DNA of 64,000 nucleotides from Fratercula arctica. Taxonomy: Eukaryota; Chordata; Aves; Charadriiformes; Alcidae. Positions 11,721 through 24,600 of this stretch are shown piece after piece. A program made the translations under genes and the position numbers. Under the pieces are notes generated by a model. That model saw only the letters and a program-made list of their open reading frames with translations, had not been told where the DNA came from and ran no database searches. Location: the NCBI GenBank assembly GCA_947846985.1, contig CANTUZ010000003.1, forward strand, positions 95,446,674 through 95,510,673, written 5' to 3'. How positions within the stretch are numbered: position 1 is the first letter of the stretch; each line of letters begins with the position of its first letter.

Positions 11721-14700
11721 AATTTGAGTTACATCTGGTAGGAAAATGAGATTTAAGGATCATGCTCATTATCAAAGATTTATCAGTACATGCGAATTCA
11801 TTGGTGCTTGCTTCAAACAAACCAATGAGCACTTCAGCACCATAGAAAATCAGACATTAAAATTAATCACAGATTATAAGATCTTAGAAAAACAAACTAT
11901 GTAACATTATCAGCGTCTTTAAATCTCTGTCACTGCCATGTTGCTCCGTCTTACAACATTATAATGAAATTTTGCCAATCCTGAGGTAGTATAGCCTTGG
12001 AATAGTTTGGCTAATGTCCAGAATTGCACAGCAGTACTCAGGATTAATGGATATAGTTGAGGTTTCTTTATTAATAGTACTTTGCCTCCCATTGCGTCTG
12101 TATACATTAAGGCAAACGTGTAACAATCATTTTAATCAAGAAAATAAGACTCCATAACATATTAGTTGAGTTTTAAAATGGAGGCAGTTTATAATAAAAC
12201 TAAGGATATTACTTACATTCCTGGTAATGATAACATTAACAACACAAAGCCATACAAAAATTGCAGGAAGAGTGAAAAACAAAGGGCCATATTTTTTTTT
12301 GAGACTTGAATACAAAACCAATATAGTGTTCATCAATAACTAATTAGCTAGACATACAGTTCTAGTGTATGTATATGAATATTAGTAGGCTTCTATACTT
12401 TTGAAGGGCAGAAAGAACAAATAATTTGCTTTGGATCATTGTTCTGAAGATGGAGTGTGATCAGTAGTCATCAGAGAAGCCTTTTATTTTCACCCCACTT
12501 TAATGCTAACTCCGGCATAACTTGGATATACAACAGTGCTTTATAATAGATGTCACTTCCATTTTGTGAATTAAGTTAAAATGAAAATAAAATTCTTCTC
12601 ACTAATGACAATAACAAATCACTTTTGTGGCTTTATTAAGCTGCATGCGTTAAGATCACAGTCAAACTTTCTGAGCATGGGAAATGTTAATCACTATAAA
12701 AATAAGAATGTTGGAAAACTAATTAACACTTTTCAAAATCTGTTTCAATCACTGACAGCTTCCATCTCTGTTACGTTTTAACAGTGCTGCATAAAATAAT
12801 CTATGCTGAAATAAAAAGGGCAGTTTATCTATGTTCTTCTAATGCAAAATATTCTCTAGTTCTCTTTAAACTGTGTTATTTTTACTATTCTGCCCATAAT
12901 TTCTTATATAAGACTAATATTAGCCATGGGTATCCAGATGAGGAGTTCTTTTATATTCTATACACATGTATTTCCACACCTGGTCCACATCAGCATTCAC
13001 AGTGATTAATATTATGTGACTTCTTGTGACTCTCAGTAGTATTCCATAACTCTCTATTTCCAAATTGTTTAATGGGTACAGCACTTTTAAGTAGAGTCCT
13101 GCTTCTACTGAACTACAGTCTATAATGTTTTTAAATGTGAGTGAATTTCAATTACAGATTAGTTCAGGATCACAACATCTCATTCCATTACTGATGTACT
13201 ATGTTTGAACCCAGGCCCCTAGAGATCAAACATGAGTGCTAGGAACCTATTATGTCATCTATCCATTTAAAGTATTTCTCACGGTGTACTGAGCACAGCC
13301 TTCCCCCCTTCCCTCTTATATCTTATTTAAAGCTTTGGTAACACTAGTGCATTAACTAACAGTGAGACCCACACAAACTTTTTTTAAAACCTCTTGTAAT
13401 TCATGTGCCATTTCTTAACTAGGGAGACTGCTCTGGAGAGCAAATCTTTTTGTCCTCTGGATAGACTAGGCAGTAATAACAGAAACCTGGCATATCACAC
13501 CAGCAATAAAATTCTACTTCTTGGCAAAGACCAGCCATTTTGGTGTGAAATAAAAGTCAGATCATCCTATATTTATGTTAATGTTGGGTTTGGTACTGAA
13601 AGTGGCAACACACTGTTACAGGTGATGCATCTTTTTGTGTGCAGTGCAGACAGCCGGGGCAATTCACCTCCAAAATAAAACACATGCATTTAAATTTCCA
13701 CGTGTCTGTGTTTAGGTGTACACATATATCCAACTGCCTATGCTGCTGCTGTAGTCAGTGAAAGCCACTCATGCAGTCACTGCAGCCTGAAAAGCAATTC
13801 AGCTCTCCCCAGTGACCTGGAACTTAACTAAAGTGTCTGTTTCAGACTCTCTTGCCTAAACATTGATATCAATGTCATTTCAAATACCCTAGAGTACCCA
13901 AAGCTTGTACAACAGACTAAGAGATATGGTATAGTATCTATGGGAGATCTGTGGCAGATCTGGTGTCAGTCTGAGTCCGCAGCCCCTAAAACAGTGGGGT
14001 ACTGAATCATTTCCCTAAGGACAGTCAGCTATATGTCTAAGCTGGCTCACTAACTGATTGTGCTGGCTACATCTTTATCAAATATTGTGGGATCTTAGGA
14101 AGGGCATACATTAATGTTTAGTTTATGTAGAGTGCACTTTTGAGTTATCTTTTGATTGCTTTGATTCATATAATGGAGTGGTTTCAGAGTACACAATAGA
14201 TGTATATACATAGATTAAAATAGATGTAATAGATGTAAAATAGATTTTGGATGAAACTAAACCAGAAGATGTGCTCCAAAACCACACCTCATGATGTCCA
14301 AATGCAAATGGGCTTGCCCACAGGACTAGACCGTAACTAGTTTAAAGTTAAAAAAAAAAAATAAATTAGGAAATGCATACAGTGTGGATGTCATAGCCTT
14401 AGAATCAAATTATTGATCTTCACATCCTCTCTATTGGTGCGCGTCTTGCAAAACTAGACTAAGCCCTAGACACCTTACTAGGTACCAGCATATTTGCTTG
14501 TTGACATCTAAATTTAGATCCTAGCCTTGTATATTAGTATCAAGTATACATGAACTACTGGATTAAGGACCCTTCAATTTGCAAAGGCAGTGAGGACATC
14601 TTAGAGATAACAATTCTATAGTATCCGATTTGTGCAAAAATTTATACAGCAGCTTTAAGAGTTATAGACTCTGTATGTTATAATCGATACTCTGACCTAT

Positions 14701-14889
14701 ATTGGTCCCCATAAAAGACTTTTGCTTTTTTCTCATCTTAGTAATAAGGCTGCGCTTTTTAAAAAATGTTAATTACCAGTACACGTATACCATCTGTTAC
14801 AGGGCACCCTTGTTTAACTCTAATTTGAAGCTATATCAGAGAGGCAGACTGCATTCTTGATTAGTGTAGTGCTGACCCAAACACATTGT
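11721..14889. other. AT-rich non-coding DNA, no gene seen
   Basis: No exon, RNA gene or clear repeat recognised. The frame at 13403-13678 (91 codons) has no family resemblance and no supporting splice sites. A small imperfect repeat of 'atagatgta' units lies near 14202-14250. Confidence 0.55.
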
Positions 14890-15560
14890 AACACGGGAAT
14901 TCAGGCTGGGGTGGCTGCAAGAACAGAACTAAGCTTCTCAGTAACATAAAATACAAGATTTATTTATTTAATGGGATGGGTATAGCAAGTGTACAGCAAT
15001 TCCTATTGTACAACACACATGCATACATTCATACAAATACATCACACTGACCAACACCCCCACTCTTCTGGTGTGGTTGTGACCAACACCATGGACCTGG
15101 CAGGGGGACCAGGACAGGAACCTGGCTGGTCCCAGTCCTGGCTGGTGATCTGGCCTTTACATGCAACACTTGTATTTTAGGCTCAACTCTCTCTGCAGCA
15201 CTGAGTGTTAGCAGATGTGTTCCCCCGAGGGACTACTGTTTTCACTACTCATTGCTTTTTAACTTGGATGGTTAGCACAATGACCTTGCTGGTCAAGTCA
15301 TCCTAGGTAAATCTCTGATTTTCTCCCCATTTAAGCCAATTAGCAGTCATTATCTGGGTCACTATCACTTTCTGGCCACCACCCCAAATGTGCTACAAGA
15401 ATGTAAAGTTATTACAGTTCATCTGTGATTCTTTGTTTCTTTACGGAGCATATGGCTAGACCATTATAGCAGGGTAGAGATAGGTCAGTTCTCTTCCAGA
15501 CTGCTTTCCAGTAGACCTTCCCCATGACAATTAACTGTTTTTTGTTTTCTCAGTGCATGG
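14890..15560 (-). mobile_element. Possible antisense LTR remnant
   Basis: A GC-richer block with an antisense poly-A-signal-like segment (tttatttattt near 14960) and a C-rich 'ccaacacccccactcttctgg' region inside AT-rich DNA. The texture resembles an antisense avian LTR, but I recognise no specific family and see no target duplication. Treat as a guess. Confidence 0.25.
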
Positions 15561-18500
15561 CAAATCATCTTATCAATTAGAGCTGGGCAGGTGTAGTGCA
15601 GATCTCATTTATTTCAGGTAGGTTTCACTCTCTGACTCTAGATACAGGATTTTAGTAATTTTTTTCTGTATTTATCAAAGAAAGAACTTTTACAACATGA
15701 CCAAAACCTTATTCCCTTTTGTAAAGAAGCATATTAGTGTTTTGCCACTAATCCAAGGGTAAATTCAGACTGCCTCATCAAGATGTTGCAACATCTCAAA
15801 AGTAAGTAATTTGAATGATTCACAACACTTAAGGAAAGACGCAGGGAAAATTAAGCCATTCTGTTGGAGAGCAGGAACAACAAATCCAGACTTTCACAGT
15901 TTTTGTGAATCTGTTTATGTGAATCTTTCTTAGCAGAGACAAAAGTATTAACCATTCCATTTTATAGAAGGTCGTACTTGAATTCTTCTGCATCATTGTA
16001 TTTTGCTGAATTCAGTACTCTCTGACTGCATAGGTATGGACCAATTGTAATTTCCAAGGGGACCAAGAGAGCTCTCTGAAATGGTCACTTTTGACATATG
16101 TCATCTTCAGTTACAACAGTGCCAGCTAAAAATACTGTCTGTATTGCTCATTACTGCTTATCAGTGGTGTCTTTAACCCTGTGTGCCCTATAGGATTGTT
16201 ACCAGCTACTGGAAGTAACTGCCAATAGCAGAAAGGATTGAGTAAAACTGCCCTAATCCAAGTCAGATACAATCAACTGTATGAATTCCAGCTAGCTTCA
16301 CTGACAATTTAAGCCAATCTGACTCACCTTGCTTGGAACAGGCTAAAGAAAACTTGTGTTAAATGTCTGTATGAAGAACTGCAGGGCTACTACCCTCCAG
16401 TAACAGGTGGTAGCAAAAAGCTGTTGCATTCTACTGTATGTCTCCTCTTGGCTTTAGCTGCCTACATCCATGATATTGGGAATAATTTCAATCTTCTGTC
16501 TTTGACTGAAAAGGTTTATTGACTGAAAGATTTATTATTTGCTTTAAATTCAATTAGCTGGTAAAGGTACTTATTACAGACAAAACACAATTCATTTGAC
16601 TATATAATTAAAAAAATATTAATTTGATATGAATATATGAGAAAAAAGGGGATTAATGTATGAATTACAGTCTCATCATGCATTAATTTTACAAATTAGT
16701 ATTTCAAATCACTTCTATCAACATTTAAGTTCTGGGTAGTATAAAAATTGGTCTTGGTCTTGACATGATACACTTTTAAACTAGAAGCTTGCCAATTTGT
16801 TCACCATAAGTTGAGGCTATACGATACAATGAATGCTGCTATTTTACATCTATATTTTAACTGTGAAGAGGAGAACATAAAATACAGTGAAAACTTTATT
16901 TACCAGACTTCTTCAAGTCATGAAATATATTTTAACTTTTAATAGATTATTCTTGAATTTTGAAGTATTTCTTTCAATTAAATCTCTCTATGGAACATTT
17001 CCCTGTCATGGTATCCTTTTTAGTTTATGTGTGTAAATATATACACAGTATATGTGTGCATGTGTATATCTGTATATGTGTGTATATCGAGAGAGACATA
17101 TCTGTATATTTATATGTATAGCCACATACAATTTTTGTAATAACATTTTCTAACCATCAGTGTGAACTCTCTTTTGAACATTGACATGAGGTACTCACTG
17201 TATAACAAGAGTTGAACAGATGATGAAAATAGAAGTAAAACAAAATAGTAGCATATTTTGACTGCTCATCAACAGCCAAGTCACCTTTATTGCTAGTCAT
17301 AGCCATTAGTGAATTAAATAGTCCATCAGTGAATGCCCAGCAAAGTATCCACGAGGCAAAAGGAAATAAATGGAAATATTGTCTTCACCCGGGGTATGTG
17401 GCAAACAGTTTACTATTGAAGATAGAACTATTTGGCCTCATTGAGTAGTTAAACACTAAACTCTGCTTGTTACCTCTAAACAGCTCACTATATTTTAGCA
17501 CTGCAAAATAACTAAATCAGGCATAACCCTTGCTCGGAAGAGGATATAGTCTTTGGATGATGATGGTCTTCCCTGGGGATTCTTCAGGACTAGTAGAATA
17601 AAATGCCGGAGCAAGTCAGAATACACTATTAGATTATCAGAACAGCGTCTATGAGTAATGAAGGTAAAACAGAATACATTATGATAGATATAATTTTAAA
17701 AATGTAGTATACAGTATTTTGGGGTTTTGAGGTGGAAGAGAAATGTTTAAGTGTACATTGTGCTACAAGTGATAAAGAAAACCAACTGGAAGGAGAAGGA
17801 AATTTCTAACACATACAGTTGCCTGTAACTGAGACTTGAACAGGTTATTGAAACAGTGATTCTTCCCGCTGCTGAATGCAGAATGGTGGACCCAATGGAT
17901 GATATTTGAAAAAATGAGGCTACATATACACAATCAGTTTAAACAGAAGTTGATGGGCTTAATGAATAAATTTCTGGGAGCAGTTTTATGGTCTGTGTTT
18001 TGCCAGAAATCTAAATAGTTGAGGGTAGCAATCCCTCTGAATTTAGAACATATTAGTCTGCAGGGCTATGGCAAAGGTTGGATAGAAATGCTAATGTTAT
18101 TAGGGATTATGATCTATATTGAAATTCATTTTTAATATCAATTGCAATATAGAACCAGATATACTTCTAGTATGATTATAATTTCTTTAATATCTTTAAC
18201 AGGTTAAAGTATTAATAAGGAATGCTAAACTGACTTTCTTCTGTGGGCATCAATATTTCATGGTTGGATCATTGTTCTAGCGTTTTGGTTTTTCTTATAT
18301 GTATGTTCACTATTTTTTTAGGTCCAAGTAGTACTTTTTTCCACACCCAGCCTTCCCTTCTAACAAAAGATACCTGGAAACAGATTCCCTGCCAAAGAAC
18401 TAGTTGTAACTGGGAAATTCTTACTATTTTGCCAGCATCACCTATTAACAAAATTTAATGTGATACTGATGCTAGCAAAATAAAAAAAAAAAATATTAGG

Positions 18501-19594
18501 TGAACTACTAAGTGAAACCAGACCTTATATGTATTTATGTTATAAAACCACTCTCGTTACTGTTCTCTAGCTGCTCGTACTATCAGAGCTCTTGCATAGT
18601 ATAACACTGGAATAATAATTTTTGATTTTAATCCTCCATCTAAAAAAGAAGGCTACAGGGTCTTTATGTTTTATATCAGGCAGTGCCCAGTAGAAAACTT
18701 GAGAACCACATCAAGCACTTTGTTTTCCCAGAGCAAACACCTGCTGGATTGTGAGATTATTTGTAATACCCTGGCAATTTGCCATCACTTTTACTTATAT
18801 AGATTTGCACACTGTGCCTTCTAGCAGATCTCTAATCACACTTGAAATCAATGGCCTAAAACCAAAAGGACTCAGTCAGCCCTAATCAGATTTTGAAACA
18901 TCTGCAGCTTTATAATTGTCAACTGCTAGGTTTAACACAACTGCCTGTGGAAAATTTTTTTCATAAAACCACAGCAGTGTCTCTTCTTTGTGTGTGCCAA
19001 GGTCCTTGAGACTGATATCTTTGCTGATTTACATCTTAGCCGCATTCTCCGTGGCCGCCTTAGATAACTGCTGCCTGGTTTTCTACAACTTCTTCATTCA
19101 GAAGCAAATGAACATCCAGCATTCAATTTACATCAAAGCATCTGATCACAGCAACAATACATGTGCTTAAACATGCACATGCGCTTTTGAGGTTCCAAAC
19201 ATCTGCATGCACAAATCAAATGCCTGCCCTAGAAATGGGTTTAATAAATTTACAAGATCTAATGTCTGCATATGTCCCAGTATCAAAATTTTTGAGGTGC
19301 TTTCTTAACCTTTTCTGGAGTATATGCATAGAATGTAACCTTGTATTTCATTCAGAAGTCAACACTAGGAACAGAAAATAAGCTTTTTCAAATGCACTTC
19401 TCTTGATACATAAGGCTAAAATTGTAACAGGCATCTGCAAATAGTAGCATTTGTAATGGCAAATCAGTTTCCTTGTATAGAGGCAGTGTGAATATGCACA
19501 CAGGTGTTCATATGGATGTAAGTGTATATATGTATTTCAAAATGAAAAGGAGTTAATAATGTGTACAAATATACATAGTTTCAACATATGTTTT
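15561..19594. other. AT-rich non-coding DNA, no gene seen
   Basis: About 4 kb without an identifiable gene. A TG/TA-rich low-complexity stretch lies near 17025-17130. Short open frames (60-71 codons) overlap on both strands around 18243-18458 and look like chance. Confidence 0.55.
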
Positions 19595-19654
19595 TTTTAA
19601 AAAAAAAAACAAAACAAAACAAAAAAACAAAAAACAAAAAACCAAAATGTGATT

Positions 19655-20755
19655 ACTCTTGAAAGATTGTATCATGGATGAGCATACAATCTGCTGGATC
19701 AAGCACTGGCTGGCTGGATGGTCCCAAAGAGTGGTGGTCAATGGAGTTAAATCCAGTTGGCAGCCGGTCACAGGTGGTGCTCCTCAGGGCTCAGTGTTGG
19801 AACCATTTCTGTTTAACATCTTTATTGATGATCTTGATAAGGACATAGAGTGTATCAGTAAGTTTGCAGATGACACCAAGTTAAGCAGGAGTGTTGATCT
19901 GCACGAGGATAGGGAGGTTCTACAGAGAGACTTGGATAGATTGGATCGATGGGCCAATGCTAATGGAATGAGCTTCAACAAGGCCAAGTGCCAGGTCCTG
20001 CATTTGGGTCACAACAACCCCATGCATCGCTACAGGCTTGGGGAAGTGTGGCTGGAGAGCTGCCCGGCAGAAAAGGACCTGGGGGTTCCAATTGACAAGC
20101 GGCTGAATATGAACCAGCAGTGTGCCCAGGTGGCCAAGGAAGCCAATGGCATCCTGGCTTGTATTAGAAATAGTGTGACCAGCAGAAGTAGGGAGGTGAT
20201 TGTCCCCTTTTACTCAGCACTGGTGAGGCCACACCTTGAATATTGTGTCCAGTTTTGGGCACCTCAATACGAGAGAGATATCGAGGTGCTGGAGCGAGTG
20301 CAGAGGAGGGCAACGAAGCTGGTGAAGGGCCTGCAGAATAAATCTTATGAGGAGCGACTGAAGGAGCTGGGACTGTTTAGTTTGAGGAAGAGGAGGCTGA
20401 GGGGAGACCTCATCACTCTCTACGACTACTTGAAAGGACCTTGTAGAGAGGTTGGTGCTGGTCTCTTCTCACAGGTAATTAGCAATAGAACAAGAGGGAA
20501 TGGCTTCAAGCTGCAACAGGGTAGGTTTAGACTGGACATTAGGAAAAAATTCTTCACAGAAAGAGTGGTCAGACACTGGAATAGGCTGCCCAGGGAGGTG
20601 GTGGAGTCACCATCCCTGAATGTGTTTAAGACTCATTTAGATGTGGTTTTGGGGGATATGATGTAGGGGAGAACTTTGTAGAGTGGGGTTGATGGTTGGA
20701 CTCGATGATCCCAAGGGTCTTTTCCAACCTGAATGATTCTGTGATTCTGTATTCC
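19655..20755 (+). mobile_element. CR1 LINE, relatively intact 3' third
   Basis: A 5'-truncated CR1 of about 1.1 kb. It starts within the reverse transcriptase and runs to a classic 3' end ('gatcccaagggtcttttccaacc', then 'gattctgtgattctgta'). An A-rich, (AAAACA)-like stretch at 19596-19650 lies directly upstream of the 5' break. It is the youngest-looking of the CR1 copies here because its reading frame is unbroken. Confidence 0.95.
19659..20666 (+). pseudogene. CR1 ORF2 reverse transcriptase, C-terminal fragment (335 codons)
   Basis: The open frame encodes the downstream part of the CR1 polyprotein. Visible motifs are the RT segment GAPQGSVL at residues 40-47, the catalytic FADD box at 69-72 (KFADDTKL), [19 protein letters not shown] near 110-128, [20 protein letters not shown] near 203-222, [14 protein letters not shown] and [19 protein letters not shown] near the end. 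In full-length CR1 an endonuclease domain and the RT fingers come before this; both are missing. Residue 48 is Glu where Gly is usual after PQGSVL. The first ATG is simply the first in the truncated frame and not a real start. It cannot mobilise on its own. Confidence 0.9.
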
Positions 20756-23449
20756 TGTTTTAGAATGCTTATCCAAAATAGCTTATATAGCTGCAGGACC
20801 TTATTCTAGCAAACAAAAATCTGTGTGCACGTAGGTGTGCACAATTATTTGTAAGACTTTTTTATATGCTCAAAATGAGGAAAAAAAACCCAAAACATGG
20901 AGAAGTTGAAGCTCCCACCTTTTTCTTTTTTTTTGGGGGGGGGGGGGGGGGGGGAAGTATTTTTTCATTTCAGGTCCTTTAGTTTCTATCTTCAGCAGAA
21001 CAACATTAATTACCTAGTGTAGAATTCTGTTGCAGCAAGAATAGGATTTTTTCCCCATATTATATGTACTTTATTTTTTGTTGAATGTTGTTCTAGATAC
21101 AGTAACGCAGAACTATACCTGTATTTAGAAAAATGAATTTTATGTCTTCCTTAACTGAGACATTGCAGGACATGGAAGAGCCAAAGATGTAAAAGAATGA
21201 CTGCAGAGATATTTGACAAGCCAAACCCCAACTTTCTGTTTATTCCTTGAGCCAAAACCTTAGTTGGTATACTCTATATTTAAACTTATGTGAGACCTAA
21301 TCTACTTTCAACACTATTATTGATGAACAGGTATAAAATACAAGCAAGAGCTAGGGCAGTTACAGGTATTTCTTCTTGAGGAGTAGGAGAGCACAAACTT
21401 TCACACAGGTCAACCACGTAAGCCTGAAGATATATGGAAAACTTGAAAGTGCAATGAATAGAGCCTAAACAAGAAGGGAGGCACTGTGTGCACGCAGGAT
21501 ACCCATTGAACAATTCTTTACAAGATATGTGAATTGCCCTATGTTCAAAAGGGCATACCTCCCAAGGAAACTTTTGTTGCTGCTATTTTCCACTATTGAC
21601 ATAGATGGATCATTTCCTGCTGCCACTGAAAGCAGGCTTTAAATATTAACTGGGGTTCATAAGCCCCTGTTCAACTTTTATAAAATATTGCTGCACAGTG
21701 CTAGTCAAAAATGCCATCTGTGGAGTGTTTTTTAAGGAAAGCAGCCAGAAAAAATAAGAGATGGTTTACATTTTTCCTGTTAATTAGTATGAGAAAAGTG
21801 GTTTTAAACATCTCAATGATTACACAGCTTAATAAACATACTACATTTCTGAATTAGTTGAGTGTTAATTGTTTTATTATGTTCATAAATGTAAAAACAA
21901 AATGAAAGTTTGGAAAAAAGCAGGAGTCTGTACAACTGCATCTCCTCTTCTAATGTTGATTAATCATTCACATTGTTGCTGAATGTGCTATAGGGCGCTG
22001 ATATGAAATATTAGACATCATAACCAACATCAGGATTAATGAGTTACAGGTTATTACTTCTGATTGTTCTGTATTTATGTCAGATAGGATTAGCAAATCA
22101 CTATAGATTCATTGAAAAAGATTAAGATAGAGGGTATTACATTATGCAGAATAACATCCTAAATTTAGATTACTCTAATTTGGCAAGTTATGTTATTTTT
22201 GAAATGGCTTCCATATGGAATGCTTCAGGATTTTTTACTGGGATGAAATGTCAGTTCTTTCTCACTGATACTTTGGCTGACCTTGAGTATCTCCCTTCTC
22301 TTTGACTGTGCTCCCATCCCTCTGGCTTCATCTATTTATATTGCTCGCACTTTCTCTTATCATGTGTACAGACTCACAGATCTTGATCTGGCTATTTTGA
22401 TGTTACATTCATACGGATATAATAACAATGACAATAATAAATGCATCAGTGATGTGATTCTAAGTCTATAGGAGAAAAGTAACATTTCAATAGTGCTTTC
22501 TTTGCCAGAGAGAAATCAGCTGGAAAAAAATTGTTTGTTAAGTCCCTTAAAAGTATGTACCCTTTTGAGAATTGAACAGGGTCAAGGAGACTTAATGTGC
22601 ATAAAGCTGAACTAGTACTTTTGTATGGCTTGGCAGAATGTAACTGAAATTACTCTCTCCTGTGAAAGTCACCATAACCGAGTACCAGGATCCCTGCAGT
22701 ATTTCATTTCTCTTTGAGAGTTGCAGGGCAGCAGCAGCAAAGTAGTTTGAGTCACTCATCTTCTTTTTAAGGCTTTAGTTCACATTCAGCCAAAGAAGTT
22801 AAATTAATGTTTTTCTTGTTGTCAGTAAGAGGCACAAAGAGAAATATATTACTTATAACTTCTATCTAGTGAGCAGTTATTGACTTCAAAAGAATGAGCA
22901 GATATTGCTTAGAAAGCCACTTAGTTCAGTCGTGCAAGGTCGCAGCATCCTAAATTGGCTGGAGTGAGAGAACAGTGGCGTAAGGGAAGCATAAAAATTG
23001 TAGGGGTTGGAGCAATTTGATCCTCTCTGTATGTGCTCAACACAATGTCAGAGTCAGTAAGAGCAACAAAATGTCACAGAGTGTCTCTGGCTTCTTTTGC
23101 ACTGCTGAAAAACGTATTTAAAAACTGCAGAGGGATTGGAGAGACTGAAGTTTTGTGTGAGGTTTACATAGCAAAAAAAGGTTTGGGGAGGGAGCTGGAC
23201 ACTCATGATTTTTAGTGATTTGGCTCACTGACAAAATCCACGGAGAGAAAAGAAGGGGCTAATGTCATCTTCTGACAAAGCTTCTCCCAAAAGGGGTTAC
23301 CTCTGTGTTAATCCCAGTTTCTCTAGTTAAATAAAGGTAACAGAGGAACCTCTACAGAGTCTGATCTTCACGGCCAAATTTATAGTCAAAAGTCTATTAG
23401 ATCCTAGAAAAAAGAGGAAGTTCTCCAGAGTATGCCAGAGGGTTTTATA
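20756..23449. other. AT-rich non-coding DNA with a poly-G tract
   Basis: No gene recognised. The poly-T/poly-G junction at 20922-20954 is listed separately. The rest is AT-rich with short chance frames. Confidence 0.55.
20935..20954 (+). repeat. Poly-G run of 20
   Basis: Twenty consecutive G follow a T-rich run. Such a tract can form G-quadruplex structure and is prone to length error in sequencing. Confidence 0.95.
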
Positions 23450-24600
23450 ATACGTCGTTAGGTGGCATCATATTTTTGTTTGCTGTTGTTTGGATTTGAC
23501 AGCTGTGGCATGCAGGAAAGACCACGTCCAGTGTCACCCCTGCTTCCCACTTCGCATTCAGTAACAACCAGGTGAGCAACAAGATGCAAGGAGCGAGAAA
23601 TGGGGAGACAAGAAGCCAGCAGAGCTGGATGTGAGCAGAGGGGACGCATCTGCAAGGAGCCCTGTCCCCTCCCGCAGGGCCAGGGGCTGCCCCAGTGGTT
23701 GTGCCATAAGTAGGCTGGCCAGAGTGCCCGTCAGGAAATGTCATTCCCCTGTCCCTGTAGAGGTCTCCGTGAGGACAGGGGCCTAGCTCAGCCCCAGTAC
23801 AGGGTGAGGAAAGAGCAGGATGTTTGTGGTCGCCGTCTGGGATGGTCTGAGGTGCCCTCTGGGGATGCGCCCGAGAGTGGCCTCAGCACCATGCAGGCCC
23901 CAACTCCAGTGCCGGCAGGAGAATGTGTTTGTTCCTTCATCGACCCCTTCCCGTGCGAGTACACAGCACGAACTGTCTACATGGCGCATCCAGCTGTAAG
24001 AGAAAGGCAGACGGTGCAAGTTTTTCTTGCGGTTTTCCCTTGTTATCAGCAGTTTCGGGGATGGGGGTCCCATTCTTTGGCAGTTTGTGGATACTTTATT
24101 TATTTGTACAGGGTTTGTTGCAATGAGCTTTTTGCTTGCCTTTTCTTTTTTGTTGCCTGCCCCCCCCCCCCCCCCCCCCCCAGCAAGTTTGGTGTGGGTT
24201 GTTTATTTTATTTTATGTCTCTTTTTTTGTGTGTTTTATGTTCAGCGGTGAGTTTGGGGGTCAGGTTTGTTTTTTTGTTGTTGGTTTATTTTCTGTGTCT
24301 TTCAGCAGCCTTTCCTCACCCTGGCAGCTGCTGGCGCAGGTTATTTATTTCTTGTTGGGGTTTAGCTTTGCCCTGGACCCAGACGGTGGCTTTCAGCGCC
24401 TTCTGGCAACTTCCGGGGCCTTCCGCAGCTGATGGCTTCTGCAGGCCGCTCCCTGGTGGGTGGGATCCTGCTCGTTAGCTGTTTCCTGACGGGCCGCTTG
24501 GCGATGCGAGGGGGCTTCCTTTTTTTTTTTCAGTCCTCCATCTTCCCTCTTCACTCCCCCGCAACCGGATTTTATAGTACGGAAGACACAGGTCATATTT
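23450..24600. other. GC- and CpG-rich island of unknown nature
   Basis: This 1.1-kb block stands out from the AT-rich surroundings by many CpG dinucleotides, for example near 23765-23880, 23930-24015 and 24380-24560, and by open frames on both strands. The longest is 23738-24478 on the + strand (246 codons); its translation is rich in F, L, C and P around a poly-C run and shows no domain I recognise. A donor-like caggtgagc occurs at 23568-23576. It could be a CpG-island promoter, a first exon or an inserted repeat of a family I do not recognise. I do not call a gene. Confidence 0.5.
24160..24181 (+). repeat. Poly-C run of 22
   Basis: Uninterrupted C tract inside the GC-rich island; potential i-motif/G-quadruplex on the opposite strand. 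It causes the proline run in overlapping chance frames. Confidence 0.95.

Noticed and set aside
23738..24478. 246-codon + strand frame as a gene
   Set aside because: It depends on the poly-C run, has hydrophobic low-complexity content and no domain; overlapping frames on both strands are equally open because of the high GC content.
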